A stretch of 23,313 nt of DNA from Oscillospiraceae bacterium. Its GTDB lineage: Bacteria; Bacillota; Clostridia; Oscillospirales; UBA929. Shown piece after piece: positions 16,904 through 23,279 of the stretch. The stretch lies in NCBI GenBank assembly GCA_009777435.1, contig WRLW01000004.1, positions 1 to 23,313 of the forward strand. Reading direction: 5' to 3'. Both the position numbers and the translations under genes were made by a program. Below the pieces are notes generated by a model, which was not told the origin of the DNA, ran no database searches, and saw only the letters and a program-made list of their open reading frames with translations. How positions within the stretch are numbered: the first letter of the stretch is position 1; each line of letters begins with the position of its first letter.

Positions 16904-16919
16904 GGTAACTTAAGTTACC
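16904..16919. promoter_or_regulatory. Perfect 16-bp palindrome upstream of the LRR/SLH gene
   Basis: GGTAACTTAAGTTACC is a perfect palindrome that lies 28 bp before the ATG of the surface-protein gene and downstream of a TTGACT-like -35 candidate at 16843-16848. The position and symmetry suit an operator for a dimeric regulator. No clear -10 box could be paired, so the promoter is not called. Confidence 0.4.
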
Positions 16920-16947
16920 CGCATAAACACATAACGAGGTGGCTGTA

Positions 16948-18807
16948 ATGCGACGTATACTTTCGCTCGCGCTGACGCTTGTCTTGTTCGCGGCTGTTCA
17001 AACGCCTTACGCGAGGGCCGAGACGGATTGGAGCGCCTATAATGTCAGCGGGGATTTTGTATATAACATCGCTTCCGACGGGGTTAAGGACTACGCGGGA
17101 ATTATCAGATACACGGGCGGCGCGTCTCATTTGACAATTCCAAGCGTTCTTGACGGAAAACAAGTGATTAGCATAACTGGCGAGGCGTTTATGGGCTGTG
17201 AGGCGTTAGTCAGCGTGAGCATACCCGACGGCGTGACAAATATCGACTATCGGGCGTTTTGCGGCTGTACGCTGCTGGAGGAGGTCAACATCCCCGACAG
17301 CGTGCAATTTCTCAGCAGCGGCGTGTTCTGCGATACGGCGCTCTATAACAGCCAACCGGACGGCCTGTTTTATCACGAAAACTGGCTCTGCGGGACAAAG
17401 GGCGAAGCGCCGTCGGGTCAGATTACGGTCAAGGAGGGCACTGTGGGAATTGCTGCCGTCGCGCTTGGGTATTGTCCTGAGCTGACCGCCGTAACAATTC
17501 CCGACGGCGTGAAGTCTATTGGCGATTTAGCGTTTATGGATTGTGACTCCCTGTCGGTAATACACATTGGATATGGATTGCAATACACAGGCCGGAGCGC
17601 GTTTTTTGGGCTGCCTGATTCAGCGCTTATTTACGTCCCTGACAATCATACAAGGGCTCTTATTTTCAGGCATGGTGAACAGTTTGCGGGAATTCCGCCT
17701 TCGAGGGTAATACCTATCTCCGATAAGCCCTCCGGCTGGGCGGAAGCGGAGGTGAACCGCGCCATCCAAGAGGGGCTTGTTCCGGCGCGGCTTTGCTTTG
17801 GCTACGCCGCCGTCATAACCCGCGCCGAATTCTGCGCGCTCGCCGTGGGGCTGTACGAGCGCATAAGCGGCAAGTCCATAGAGGAGCGCGGCGGCTTTGA
17901 CGACACGGACGATATCAACGTGCAAAAGTTGGCGGGGCTTGGCATAATCCGCGGCGACGGAGACGGCAAATTCGACCCGAACGGCGGATTCAATCGCGAG
18001 ATGGCCATAACCCTGATGTACAACATGATGGTGCGGCTCGGCTATGAGTTCGAGGACGCCGAGCCTGACTTCGCCGACGCGGAAAGTATTTCGCCGTGGG
18101 CGCGGCAGGCCGCGGGCGCTTTGCAAAAAGCGGGCATTGTTCAGGGCGGCGGCGATGGAAGCTTCAATCCCCAAGAGGATTTCACCCGCGAGATGGGCAT
18201 TGTTACCATGCTGCGGCTTTATGATTGGATAACCGCGCCCGCCGCTATCAGTATTCGCGTCTTTACATACAGCACGGATTTGACGGAGCTTAACCTTTTT
18301 GACTTGGGCGACCTTTCAAACGCCGATATTGAGCCTTTGAAATACATGACCAAGCTTACCATGCTGGAGCTGTCTCCCCGAACGGGAGGCTTTAATGAAA
18401 ACAGGTTCAGCGACATAAGCCCGCTGGCGGGGCTGACCGAGCTGACGGCGCTGGGCCTGAGCTATAACAATGTGAGCGACCTTAGCCCGATAGAAGGGCT
18501 GACAAACCTCACCTCGCTGGGATTGACCGGGAATAAAATAAGCGACATAAGCCCGCTGGCGGGGCTGACCAAGCTGACGGTTCTGAGCTTGGACGACAAC
18601 GGCATAAGCGACATAAGCCCGCTGGCGAATTTGACCGAGCTGACATGGCTGCGTTTGTCAGGGAATCAGATAAGCGATGCCGGCGCGTTAAAAGGTCTGA
18701 CCAAGCTGAGAGAGATACAGCTATACGGCAATCCTGTCAGCGAGGAGCAAATAACGCAGCTGCAAGCCGCGCTGCCGGAGTGTGATATTATCACCCAACA
18801 GCCGTAA
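16948..18807 (+). CDS. Secreted LRR-SLH-LRR surface protein
   Basis: This 619-residue protein has a classic signal peptide (MRRILSLALT..., probable cleavage after YARA at residue 24). Then follow BspA-type leucine-rich repeats (about 55-245, recurring IPDGV and a hydrophobic Cys motif), three SLH modules (about 262-430, e.g. GIIRGDGDGKFDPNG and GIVQGGGDGSFNPQE) and internalin-like 22-residue LRRs (about 443-605, ISDISPLAGLTKLT). SLH domains usually anchor to pyruvylated cell-wall polymers, while LRRs mediate protein contacts. SLH modules between two LRR types are unusual, since they normally sit at one end. I use the ATG at 16948 with GAGGTGG upstream rather than a GTG nine bases earlier. It is on the opposite strand to the preceding block. 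Confidence 0.9.
   Translation: MRRILSLALTLVLFAAVQTPYARAETDWSAYNVSGDFVYNIASDGVKDYAGIIRYTGGASHLTIPSVLDGKQVISITGEAFMGCEALVSVSIPDGVTNIDYRAFCGCTLLEEVNIPDSVQFLSSGVFCDTALYNSQPDGLFYHENWLCGTKGEAPSGQITVKEGTVGIAAVALGYCPELTAVTIPDGVKSIGDLAFMDCDSLSVIHIGYGLQYTGRSAFFGLPDSALIYVPDNHTRALIFRHGEQFAGIPPSRVIPISDKPSGWAEAEVNRAIQEGLVPARLCFGYAAVITRAEFCALAVGLYERISGKSIEERGGFDDTDDINVQKLAGLGIIRGDGDGKFDPNGGFNREMAITLMYNMMVRLGYEFEDAEPDFADAESISPWARQAAGALQKAGIVQGGGDGSFNPQEDFTREMGIVTMLRLYDWITAPAAISIRVFTYSTDLTELNLFDLGDLSNADIEPLKYMTKLTMLELSPRTGGFNENRFSDISPLAGLTELTALGLSYNNVSDLSPIEGLTNLTSLGLTGNKISDISPLAGLTKLTVLSLDDNGISDISPLANLTELTWLRLSGNQISDAGALKGLTKLREIQLYGNPVSEEQITQLQAALPECDIITQQP
18409..18627 (+). repeat. DNA-level LRR repeats with near-identical codons
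   Basis: Within the surface-protein gene, the same 30 bases occur at 18409-18438 and 18541-18570, and 21 of them again at 18607-18627. The spacings are 132 and 66 bp, multiples of the 22-residue LRR unit. Identity of synonymous positions suggests recent duplication or gene conversion. Confidence 0.8.
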
Positions 18808-18854
18808 CGCGCGGTGGGCTATAATCGTTTGACCACTTGAAGCCAGCTTACCTT

Positions 18855-18935
18855 CTAACCCGTAAATCTGGTGAAATACCTATCTTCCTCTTCGATTTTC
18901 TTTAGTTCAGCGCGGCTTAGCCACTCTCACAGCAT
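18855..18935 (-). pseudogene. Possible short coding remnant
   Basis: On the minus strand this stretch reads ML, a TGA stop, then EWLSRAELKKIEEED and RYFTRFTG before a TAG. The helical, charged composition looks like decayed coding sequence. I do not recognise the family and chance cannot be excluded. The rest of 18808-18985 shows no gene. Confidence 0.25.
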
Positions 18936-18985
18936 AGTCCCTCTATTCAAGTCTGATTATGATGCAATGGCAGGGTGAAGAAAGT

Positions 18986-19075
18986 CGCACTACACGTACT
19001 ACACGCACTACACGTACTACACGCACTACACGTACTTGCCGTACTTGCCGTACTCGATGTATTGTCCGTACTATT
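18986..19075. repeat. Ten 9-bp tandem units next to a promoter
   Basis: The sequence is continuously periodic at 9 bp. CGCACTACA and CGTACTACA alternate for five units, then come two CGTACTTGC, one CGTACTCGA, one TGTATTGTC and one CGTACTATT. The last unit overlaps the -35 box of the next promoter. The array has no spacers, so it is not CRISPR. It resembles an iteron-type protein-binding array or a slippage-prone tract. Confidence 0.85.
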
Positions 19076-19102
19076 GACATGTGACTTTGTATAGGGTATT
19101 AT
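19074..19102 (+). promoter_or_regulatory. Strong sigma-A-type promoter with embedded inverted repeat
   Basis: TTGACA (19074-19079) and TATTAT (19097-19102) are separated by 17 bp. TTGACAT at the -35 and ATGTCAA at 19101-19107 form a perfect inverted repeat bracketing the promoter, so a repressor dimer could occlude it. It drives the 95-aa gene and may reach the downstream cassette. Confidence 0.75.
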
Positions 19103-19164
19103 GTCAACTATCAATGGTACGAAACGCATTGTGGCAACGAGGATCATCTGAGAGGAGTAGCTCG

Positions 19165-19452
19165 ATGGAAAGCGGCTCATATGGAAATGTAAGGGATCTA
19201 GCCAAGTCGATCGCTCATAGAATGGACTGTACGGCTTCGGGAGAACCGCTTGCCGAAGGTGAGTCCATACCAACTTGGGCTGAGACGGAACATGAGATCG
19301 GCAGGCTGATGGATAACCTGATGCACCGAAAGATGGTCATGACGGTGAACGGCACATCCTCCACCTTCATAAAGGTGATGGGTGTGCGGCGGTTTACAAA
19401 GTTCAAGAAGATTCTGATGAAACACAAGCCGGGGTATTATGATAACTTATAG
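19165..19452 (+). CDS. Unknown 95-aa protein
   Basis: I do not recognise this protein. It is intracellular by composition, with no signal or membrane helix. It has a mid-region TWAETEHEIGRLMDNLM that looks helical and a basic C-terminal part (RRFTKFKKILMKHKP). The ATG at 19165 follows AGGAG by eight bases, and a longer frame upstream has no such site. It is preceded by the 9-bp tandem array and the TTGACA/TATTAT promoter and followed by a 129-bp gap before the phosphoribosyltransferase-like gene. A DNA- or RNA-binding regulator is possible from the basic tail but unproven. Confidence 0.65.
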   Translation: MESGSYGNVRDLAKSIAHRMDCTASGEPLAEGESIPTWAETEHEIGRLMDNLMHRKMVMTVNGTSSTFIKVMGVRRFTKFKKILMKHKPGYYDNL

Positions 19453-19517
19453 GTTGCCTTTCATAGGTTATTGTCAACCGATAAACACGGATAAACACTG
19501 AAACCGGAACTTTTTTA

Positions 19518-19547
19518 GTTGATTTGTGGTTGAACGCAGGTGTACAA
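19518..19547 (+). promoter_or_regulatory. Candidate promoter of the PRTase-like cassette
   Basis: TTGATT (19518-19523) and TACAAT (19542-19547) are spaced by 18 bp and lie 34 bp before the ATG of the next gene. The -35 is weak. It would give the cassette its own start independent of the 95-aa gene. Confidence 0.45.
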
Positions 19548-19581
19548 TAGCAACCAGACTTTTATTTTTGGAGGCTTTCCG

Positions 19582-19947
19582 ATGAGCGTGCGAAACTCCG
19601 ATAAGCTTCAGGTACACACCGATATGATCCTTAGCGAGATCCTTCAAGAGAATCCCGATACGGTGGTAATTCCAATTACCAAAAGGGGTTTTTGTCTCTA
19701 TGCGGCTTGGGAACAAAGGCAGGGAAAGGAGCATAAAAGCGGCGCGATTGTTCACAGCGATCTGTGGCTGAGAACCGCCGAGTCTAAGGCTTTTTTTGCT
19801 GATGTGATAAAAGTGGGAAAACATGCAACGGTGATTTTGTTCGATGATGTCGTACGCTACGGCAGAAATATCACTAAGCAGATTAAAGAGATCCAAGAGC
19901 TTGACAAGAAAGCCAATATCAAGATCTATGCGGTATTAAAGCATTAG
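19582..19947 (+). CDS. Phosphoribosyltransferase-like protein
   Basis: This 121-residue protein has the type I PRTase signature in the form VILFDDVVRYGRNI (about residues 84-97), matching the PRPP-binding consensus of hydrophobic residues, Asp-Asp, then Gly. An earlier TVVIPITKRGF (about 27-37) corresponds to the beta-strand and loop that bind pyrophosphate. It is much shorter than housekeeping purine or pyrimidine PRTases (about 170-210 residues) and lacks an obvious hood for a base, so its substrate cannot be guessed. The ATG at 19582 has GGAGG eight bases upstream. Its stop lies three bases before the next gene, so the two are coupled. A conflict- or defence-related PRTase is one possible reading. 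Confidence 0.65.
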   Translation: MSVRNSDKLQVHTDMILSEILQENPDTVVIPITKRGFCLYAAWEQRQGKEHKSGAIVHSDLWLRTAESKAFFADVIKVGKHATVILFDDVVRYGRNITKQIKEIQELDKKANIKIYAVLKH

Positions 19948-19950
19948 GCG

Positions 19951-21243
19951 ATGAAAAAGAACGTACAAAAGGCGCAAAAACACACCCATTCAGAGTTGGA
20001 TAAAATCGCGAATGATTTATTGAAGTCTTTCTACCATAGCGCCGTGCCATATGCCGGATTTGCTCCTATTACCGAGGTCAAGCTTTTGGAACAAACGCAA
20101 GCCGATAATATAATTGGTCAACTGTGTAACGCCGGATTTGTCGAAAAGACGACGTATATCGAGGCCTCCGGAAATACCCGCCGCTTCACCCTTCCCGTTT
20201 CAAAAGAACGGATTGCGGAGATCTTCGGCGAGTCGTTCGGAAAGGTGGTTCAGTTTGCCTACATAGACGCATTTTTCTATGCCGTGGGCTTGACTGGCCG
20301 CGAAAGGCTGCGCCTGATTCCGACGGTGTGTATGAACCCGATGGAGGCGGAGCAGATTTCTGCCGCCTTATCTATGCTATTGGGGGACGGATCGGCTGAT
20401 CAGGAAGATCCTTACATACAAGCAAGCCTTTTGAACTACCTATTGGCTTCTATCCTGCTCAGCAAGGCGCTGCCGTTCGAGCCCGAGGCAATTGATCATA
20501 AATATGATATTGAGCATATTGGTAAAGCATGGGCGGCACGTCTGCCGGAAATCGTAAGCACGCTGACGGAAAAGAGTCTTTGCGATATGGCTTTTGATGT
20601 GCGGCTTGCCGAGTGGCCAGAAGAGGAAGAGACAATCAAGTATTACAATACCGGAGAGTTGGGCAAAACAATGTCCGCCGACAGTATGCGTGATCAATAT
20701 AATCTTGCGGAGCGAAAGCGGAATAAGGCTTCACCTATCCGCCGTCTTTTGCGGCTGAATTCAGATTCGTCTGATTATGATTCACAGGTTCTTGAGGTGT
20801 CGGGCATTCTTGCTTCGGGGGTCGGGGTAGGGCTGATTCGTGTGCGACGAGATGACCCCGAACTGTATGCTCCCTCGGCGACGGCGGGAGAGATGGCGTA
20901 TGCCGCGGACTGGGAGCTTCGACCGCTGTTTCAACGTTTTTACGAAGAGCATGTCGGCACATTCCTTGTGAATTACTGGAGGAAACGCGGAAAATTATAC
21001 CGCAATTTTGCCAAGAAAGTAAATCAATCCAACGATCCGGCAGGAAAGCTTTTCAAGGAACGGGTAAAGGAAGCTCTGGAATGCAGCGGTGAGAAGTTCA
21101 AAAAACATAATGTTCAGATGATTGACATTAAAATGGCCACACTGCTCGGCACAACAGGATTCGTTTCTCTCTCTGAGGTACAACCCGAAGCCGTGCCTGC
21201 TATAACGATAGGAACGGCGGAGGTGGCGGGTGTTGGGAAATAA
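19951..21243 (+). CDS. Unknown 430-aa protein of the PRTase-like cassette
   Basis: I do not recognise this soluble protein. The N-terminal part (about residues 10-95) looks like a winged-helix fold, with helices around LDKIANDLLKSF and QADNIIGQLCNAGFVEK followed by a strand-rich wing (TRRFTLPV). The middle is helical and acidic (WPEEEETIKYYN), and the C-terminal third is rich in Arg/Lys helices (NYWRKRGKLYRNFAKKVN). No P-loop, HNH, PD-(D/E)XK or protease motif was seen. It starts three bases after the PRTase-like stop and its end overlaps the next gene. The ribosome binding site is weak, so translation probably depends on coupling. Confidence 0.7.
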   Translation: MKKNVQKAQKHTHSELDKIANDLLKSFYHSAVPYAGFAPITEVKLLEQTQADNIIGQLCNAGFVEKTTYIEASGNTRRFTLPVSKERIAEIFGESFGKVVQFAYIDAFFYAVGLTGRERLRLIPTVCMNPMEAEQISAALSMLLGDGSADQEDPYIQASLLNYLLASILLSKALPFEPEAIDHKYDIEHIGKAWAARLPEIVSTLTEKSLCDMAFDVRLAEWPEEEETIKYYNTGELGKTMSADSMRDQYNLAERKRNKASPIRRLLRLNSDSSDYDSQVLEVSGILASGVGVGLIRVRRDDPELYAPSATAGEMAYAADWELRPLFQRFYEEHVGTFLVNYWRKRGKLYRNFAKKVNQSNDPAGKLFKERVKEALECSGEKFKKHNVQMIDIKMATLLGTTGFVSLSEVQPEAVPAITIGTAEVAGVGK

Positions 21244-21529
21244 GATAGAGGTCGAAAATACAATCAAGCAAATCAAAAGCGCGATTGGAATTCTGCCATT
21301 CAAATTGAGAATTCCTGCGTTATATAATACGTCATACAAAACGGAATACAAGCTGTGCGGAGGGTATAAGGATGATGGCCTTTGCAAGGCATATGCTCCT
21401 GATTGCCGTATCGGAAGACTTGGCCTAAGACCGTGCGACGACCTCGACTGCGTCCCATTTCATATTTGGATTCCGGATCTTATCTTCGGCGTTTTGTATC
21501 CTGATAAGCGGGACGCCGATAGCCGATAA
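21230..21529 (+). CDS. Unknown protein, 5' part of a frame-disrupted gene
   Basis: This 99-codon frame starts with GTG at 21230 (or TTG at 21233) behind GGAGGT and overlaps the previous gene by 14 bp. It has five cysteines (about residues 43, 52, 59, 69 and 74) in a stretch containing CDDLDCVPFHIWIPDL, which might bind metal. It ends at a TAA that arises only because of a 7-bp tandem duplication at 21515-21528. Removing one copy fuses it in frame to the segment ending at 22196 and gives one protein of about 319 residues. I do not recognise the family. Confidence 0.6.
   Translation: MLGNKIEVENTIKQIKSAIGILPFKLRIPALYNTSYKTEYKLCGGYKDDGLCKAYAPDCRIGRLGLRPCDDLDCVPFHIWIPDLIFGVLYPDKRDADSR
21515..21528 (+). 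repeat. GCCGATA tandem duplication causing a frameshift
   Basis: GCCGATA occurs twice in direct tandem (21515-21521 and 21522-21528). With both copies the frame ends in TAA at 21527-21529. With one copy it reads on through a coding-looking segment to 22196. Seven is not a multiple of three, so gain or loss of one unit switches the gene off or on. Confidence 0.85.
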
Positions 21530-22196
21530 TTTATTCTGCTTTCTTCCAAAAGTAAGCAAATTTAAATGGTACAAGTCTTTCGAAAAAAAGGACAACCTCT
21601 ATCTTCGTTCTGAGACTGAGAACATTGATTTGGAACAAAAAATTACAGACCGCATCACGGAATACTTGATATCTTTAGTAGATTACCGAGAGAAGAAGGT
21701 TAAGAAATGGAAATTTCCTGGGACTGCCGATCTATACGCGACGTTGCTGTTCCTTCTGACAGAAGATGAGGGAGAAGTCCCGTTTTTGGAAGCGGCGAAG
21801 AAATTTTGTACGACACTATCCGAAAAGGAAATTGGAGACATTATACAATCTCGTACATGGACAATACGTGTAGACACCCGAAGAGCGACGGAAATTCAAA
21901 ACAAAATTCTCAGGGACGCAGTGCCGTCTAAAATGATTTTAGAATTTTTAGAATATTGCACAAAAAAAGGCGGACTGGTTGGGGAACATAGACTACTTAA
22001 GAAGTCGTTTGAGAAGGAAGCGAATAAATATAAAAAATTCCTGCGCAAGCGATTTAAAAAGCTCTGTAAGGCGTTTGACCGTATCCCGACGACATTCGGA
22101 GAAAACGAAGAAGCGAGCGAAGAATTGAAAGCAAACAAAGACGCGTTCGACCTTTGGAGGTGGCAATGGAAAACAGGTTCGGCAAGCAGTCCATGA
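21530..22196 (+). CDS. Unknown protein, 3' part of the frame-disrupted gene
   Basis: This frame is open from about 21429 to the TGA at 22194-22196 but has no ATG or GTG. The only TTG is at 21630, without a good ribosome binding site. Coding character (CFLPKVSKFKWYKSFEKKD) is already clear from about 21540, before that TTG. It therefore reads best as the continuation of the gene starting at 21230. It is AT-rich and Lys/Glu-rich, with predicted helices (EKEANKYKKFLRKRFKKLCK) and no recognised motif. It might be expressed as a separate 188-residue product from 21630, but that seems less likely. Confidence 0.55.
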
Positions 22197-22197
22197 G

Positions 22198-22290
22198 ATG
22201 TCGCGGGCGATCAACATAGATCTTCTTCAAAACCCGCGCATTAGATTCTGTAAGCATTTAACAAACAGCGAGTGTTCTTACAGGACTTGA
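22198..22290 (+). CDS. Possible 30-aa peptide or remnant
   Basis: An ATG four bases after the previous coding end gives MSRAINIDLLQNPR and continues to a TGA at 22288-22290. The frame is also open upstream. It could be a tiny coupled gene or the remnant of a longer one. No clear ribosome binding site is seen and I do not recognise it. Confidence 0.2.
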   Translation: MSRAINIDLLQNPRIRFCKHLTNSECSYRT

Positions 22291-22320
22291 GGTTTGAAAA
22301 CCCAGTGATACCAATAGACA

Positions 22321-22351
22321 AAGCCGCCGAATCGATATGATTCGACGGCTT
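22321..22351 (+). terminator. Intrinsic terminator between the cassette and the tRNA fragment
   Basis: AAGCCGCCGAATC and GATTCGACGGCTT form a 13-bp stem with one mismatch and a 5-nt loop, followed on the plus strand by TTTCGTTT. It can end the cassette transcript. Read on the minus strand it lies right after the tRNA 3' end and may be the original tRNA terminator. Confidence 0.75.
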
Positions 22352-22357
22352 TTCGTT

Positions 22358-22402
22358 TGGTTGCGGGGAAGGGATTTGAACCCTTGACCTTCGGGTTATG
22401 AG
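22358..22402 (-). other. 3' half of tRNA-Met(CAT), attachment-site remnant
   Basis: On the minus strand this reads anticodon loop CTCATAA with anticodon CAT (22398-22400), the 3' anticodon-stem strand, a variable loop, a complete T-arm (AAGGG-TTCAAAT-CCCTT), the 3' acceptor strand CCCCGCA, a discriminator A and an encoded CCA (22358-22360). The D-arm and 5' half are absent: AT-rich sequence begins exactly at the anticodon loop. This is the pattern left when an element integrates into a tRNA gene and restores the intact copy at its other end. The element side is to the right (22403 onward). Confidence 0.85.
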
Positions 22403-22604
22403 TTACAATTTTACCGTTTTTTATGTTTATGTATACTACATATTGTGATTATACATTTTTGTATATGCTATATCTTGTGTGCTGTGTTTCATGCGTTCTC
22501 ATGTTCCTATCGTGTAAAGGGTAAAATAAAGGGTCAAAATGCTACCATTTTGTTCCAGATTCTTTAAGTCGCTCGGCATTGGCTTGGAGATGGGGGACGT
22601 AACT

Positions 22605-22630
22605 TTGTCACAATTGTCACAGTTGTCACA
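22605..22630 (+). repeat. Three iteron-like TTGTCACA repeats
   Basis: TTGTCACA occurs at 22605-22612, 22614-22621 and 22623-22630 with a 9-bp period. It occurs again at 22679-22686, and an inverted near-copy lies at 22638-22645. AATCCCG (22631-22637) and CGGGATT (22674-22680) add an inverted pair. The arrangement suits binding by an integrase, excisionase or replication protein. Confidence 0.6.
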
Positions 22631-22684
22631 AATCCCGTGTGACAGGGTTTTGGCCTGTGGTACCAATGGTTAGCGGGATTGTCA

Positions 22685-22721
22685 CAGAAGTGGTTAGGTA
22701 ATACTATACTAACCACTTCTG
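22685..22721. repeat. 13-bp perfect inverted repeat at the element edge
   Basis: CAGAAGTGGTTAG and CTAACCACTTCTG flank an 11-nt loop. No T-run follows on either strand, so it is not a typical terminator. It sits next to the TTGTCACA repeats and may be a recombination or nicking structure. Confidence 0.6.
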
Positions 22722-22988
22722 AGAGCCGCCCGACGAGGGCGGGAGACGGGGACGCGCCCGGGCTGTAGCGTTGCGATGGTAACTTTCCGACACGCGCGCG
22801 GCATGTGGACAGCCCTGCGTGGGATGGCCTGACCACAGGCCGCGCTTCCGTCGGTCGAGGGGGTATGCTGCGGCGTTTTTCTTTCTGTGAGAAATAAGAT
22901 TTGTTTGCCGCTCTTATAGGGGGGCGGCGGCTGGTATCGGCAAGGAGACGAGAGACGCGCCCGGCGTTTCGCTATTTGCGCCTTGTCC

Positions 22989-23192
22989 TTACCCGGAGGT
23001 TTCAGCGCGAAGCGTCGCGTTGTGGGACGTGTGGCAGGGAACGAGGGCGTGACTAATTGCATAATTTACCCCGTCTTGATACGCTCCATCGAGTAACTTT
23101 TGGATTACGGCGAACAGGTTCGCCTGTTCCGGCGTTGGCGGTTCGTGCATACACTCCTCGTACACTCTATGTATGTCTACAGGATATTCCAT
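22989..23192 (-). CDS. Small hypothetical protein of the integrated element
   Basis: This 67-residue acidic/helical protein starts MEYPVDIHRVYEECMHE and has a central helix (TPEQANLFAVIQKLLDG). I choose the ATG at 23190-23192 because ATGAGG lies about ten bases upstream. The frame is open further to 23303, but that extension is Gly/Pro/Arg-rich and noncoding in character. I do not recognise the family; small genes of this size and position are common in integrative elements. No integrase or relaxase is visible before the window ends. Confidence 0.5.
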   Translation of the reverse strand: MEYPVDIHRVYEECMHEPPTPEQANLFAVIQKLLDGAYQDGVNYAISHALVPCHTSHNATLRAETSG

Positions 23193-23245
23193 CTTGTTAA
23201 CCTCATTTCCGTCTCTTGGTTTGCGGGGCGGCTCCACGGGCGCCC

Positions 23246-23279
23246 CAGGGCTTCCCCCCCGGAGCCCTGCCCCCCCCCC
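23246..23279. repeat. Hairpin with poly-C tracts
   Basis: CAGGGCT (23246-23252) and AGCCCTG (23263-23269) form a 7-bp stem whose loop contains seven consecutive C. A run of ten C (23270-23279) follows directly. The tract lies upstream of the small minus-strand gene. It could be a length-variable regulatory tract, part of a nick site, or a place of sequencing error. Confidence 0.55.

Larger units (their letters stand above)
22403..22988. other. Gene-poor edge of the integrated element
   Basis: No convincing gene is visible here. An AT-rich stretch next to the att site (22403-22560) resembles integrase arm-site DNA. It is followed by short direct repeats, a 13-bp inverted repeat and a GC-rich part with a GGCCTG/CAGGCC hairpin near 22826-22841. 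Two minus-strand open frames in this stretch have biased, coding-unlike composition. Confidence 0.5.

Noticed and set aside
18986..19075. CRISPR array
   Set aside because: The units are 9 bp and contiguous, with no spacers and no cas genes.
18947..19273. Minus-strand open frame of about 108 codons with a Ser/Thr/Cys repeat
   Set aside because: The repeat is simply the 9-bp tandem array read as codons. The frame runs antisense through the promoter and the 95-aa gene.
22166..22219. Short open frame MENRFGKQ starting behind a GGAGGT
   Set aside because: It is only 17 codons, lies inside the end of the preceding gene and shows no recognisable product.
22564..23062. Two overlapping minus-strand open frames (about 90 and 117 codons)
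   Set aside because: They have Pro/Arg/Ser-rich composition, no ribosome binding site, and run through the inverted repeats and GC-rich structured DNA.
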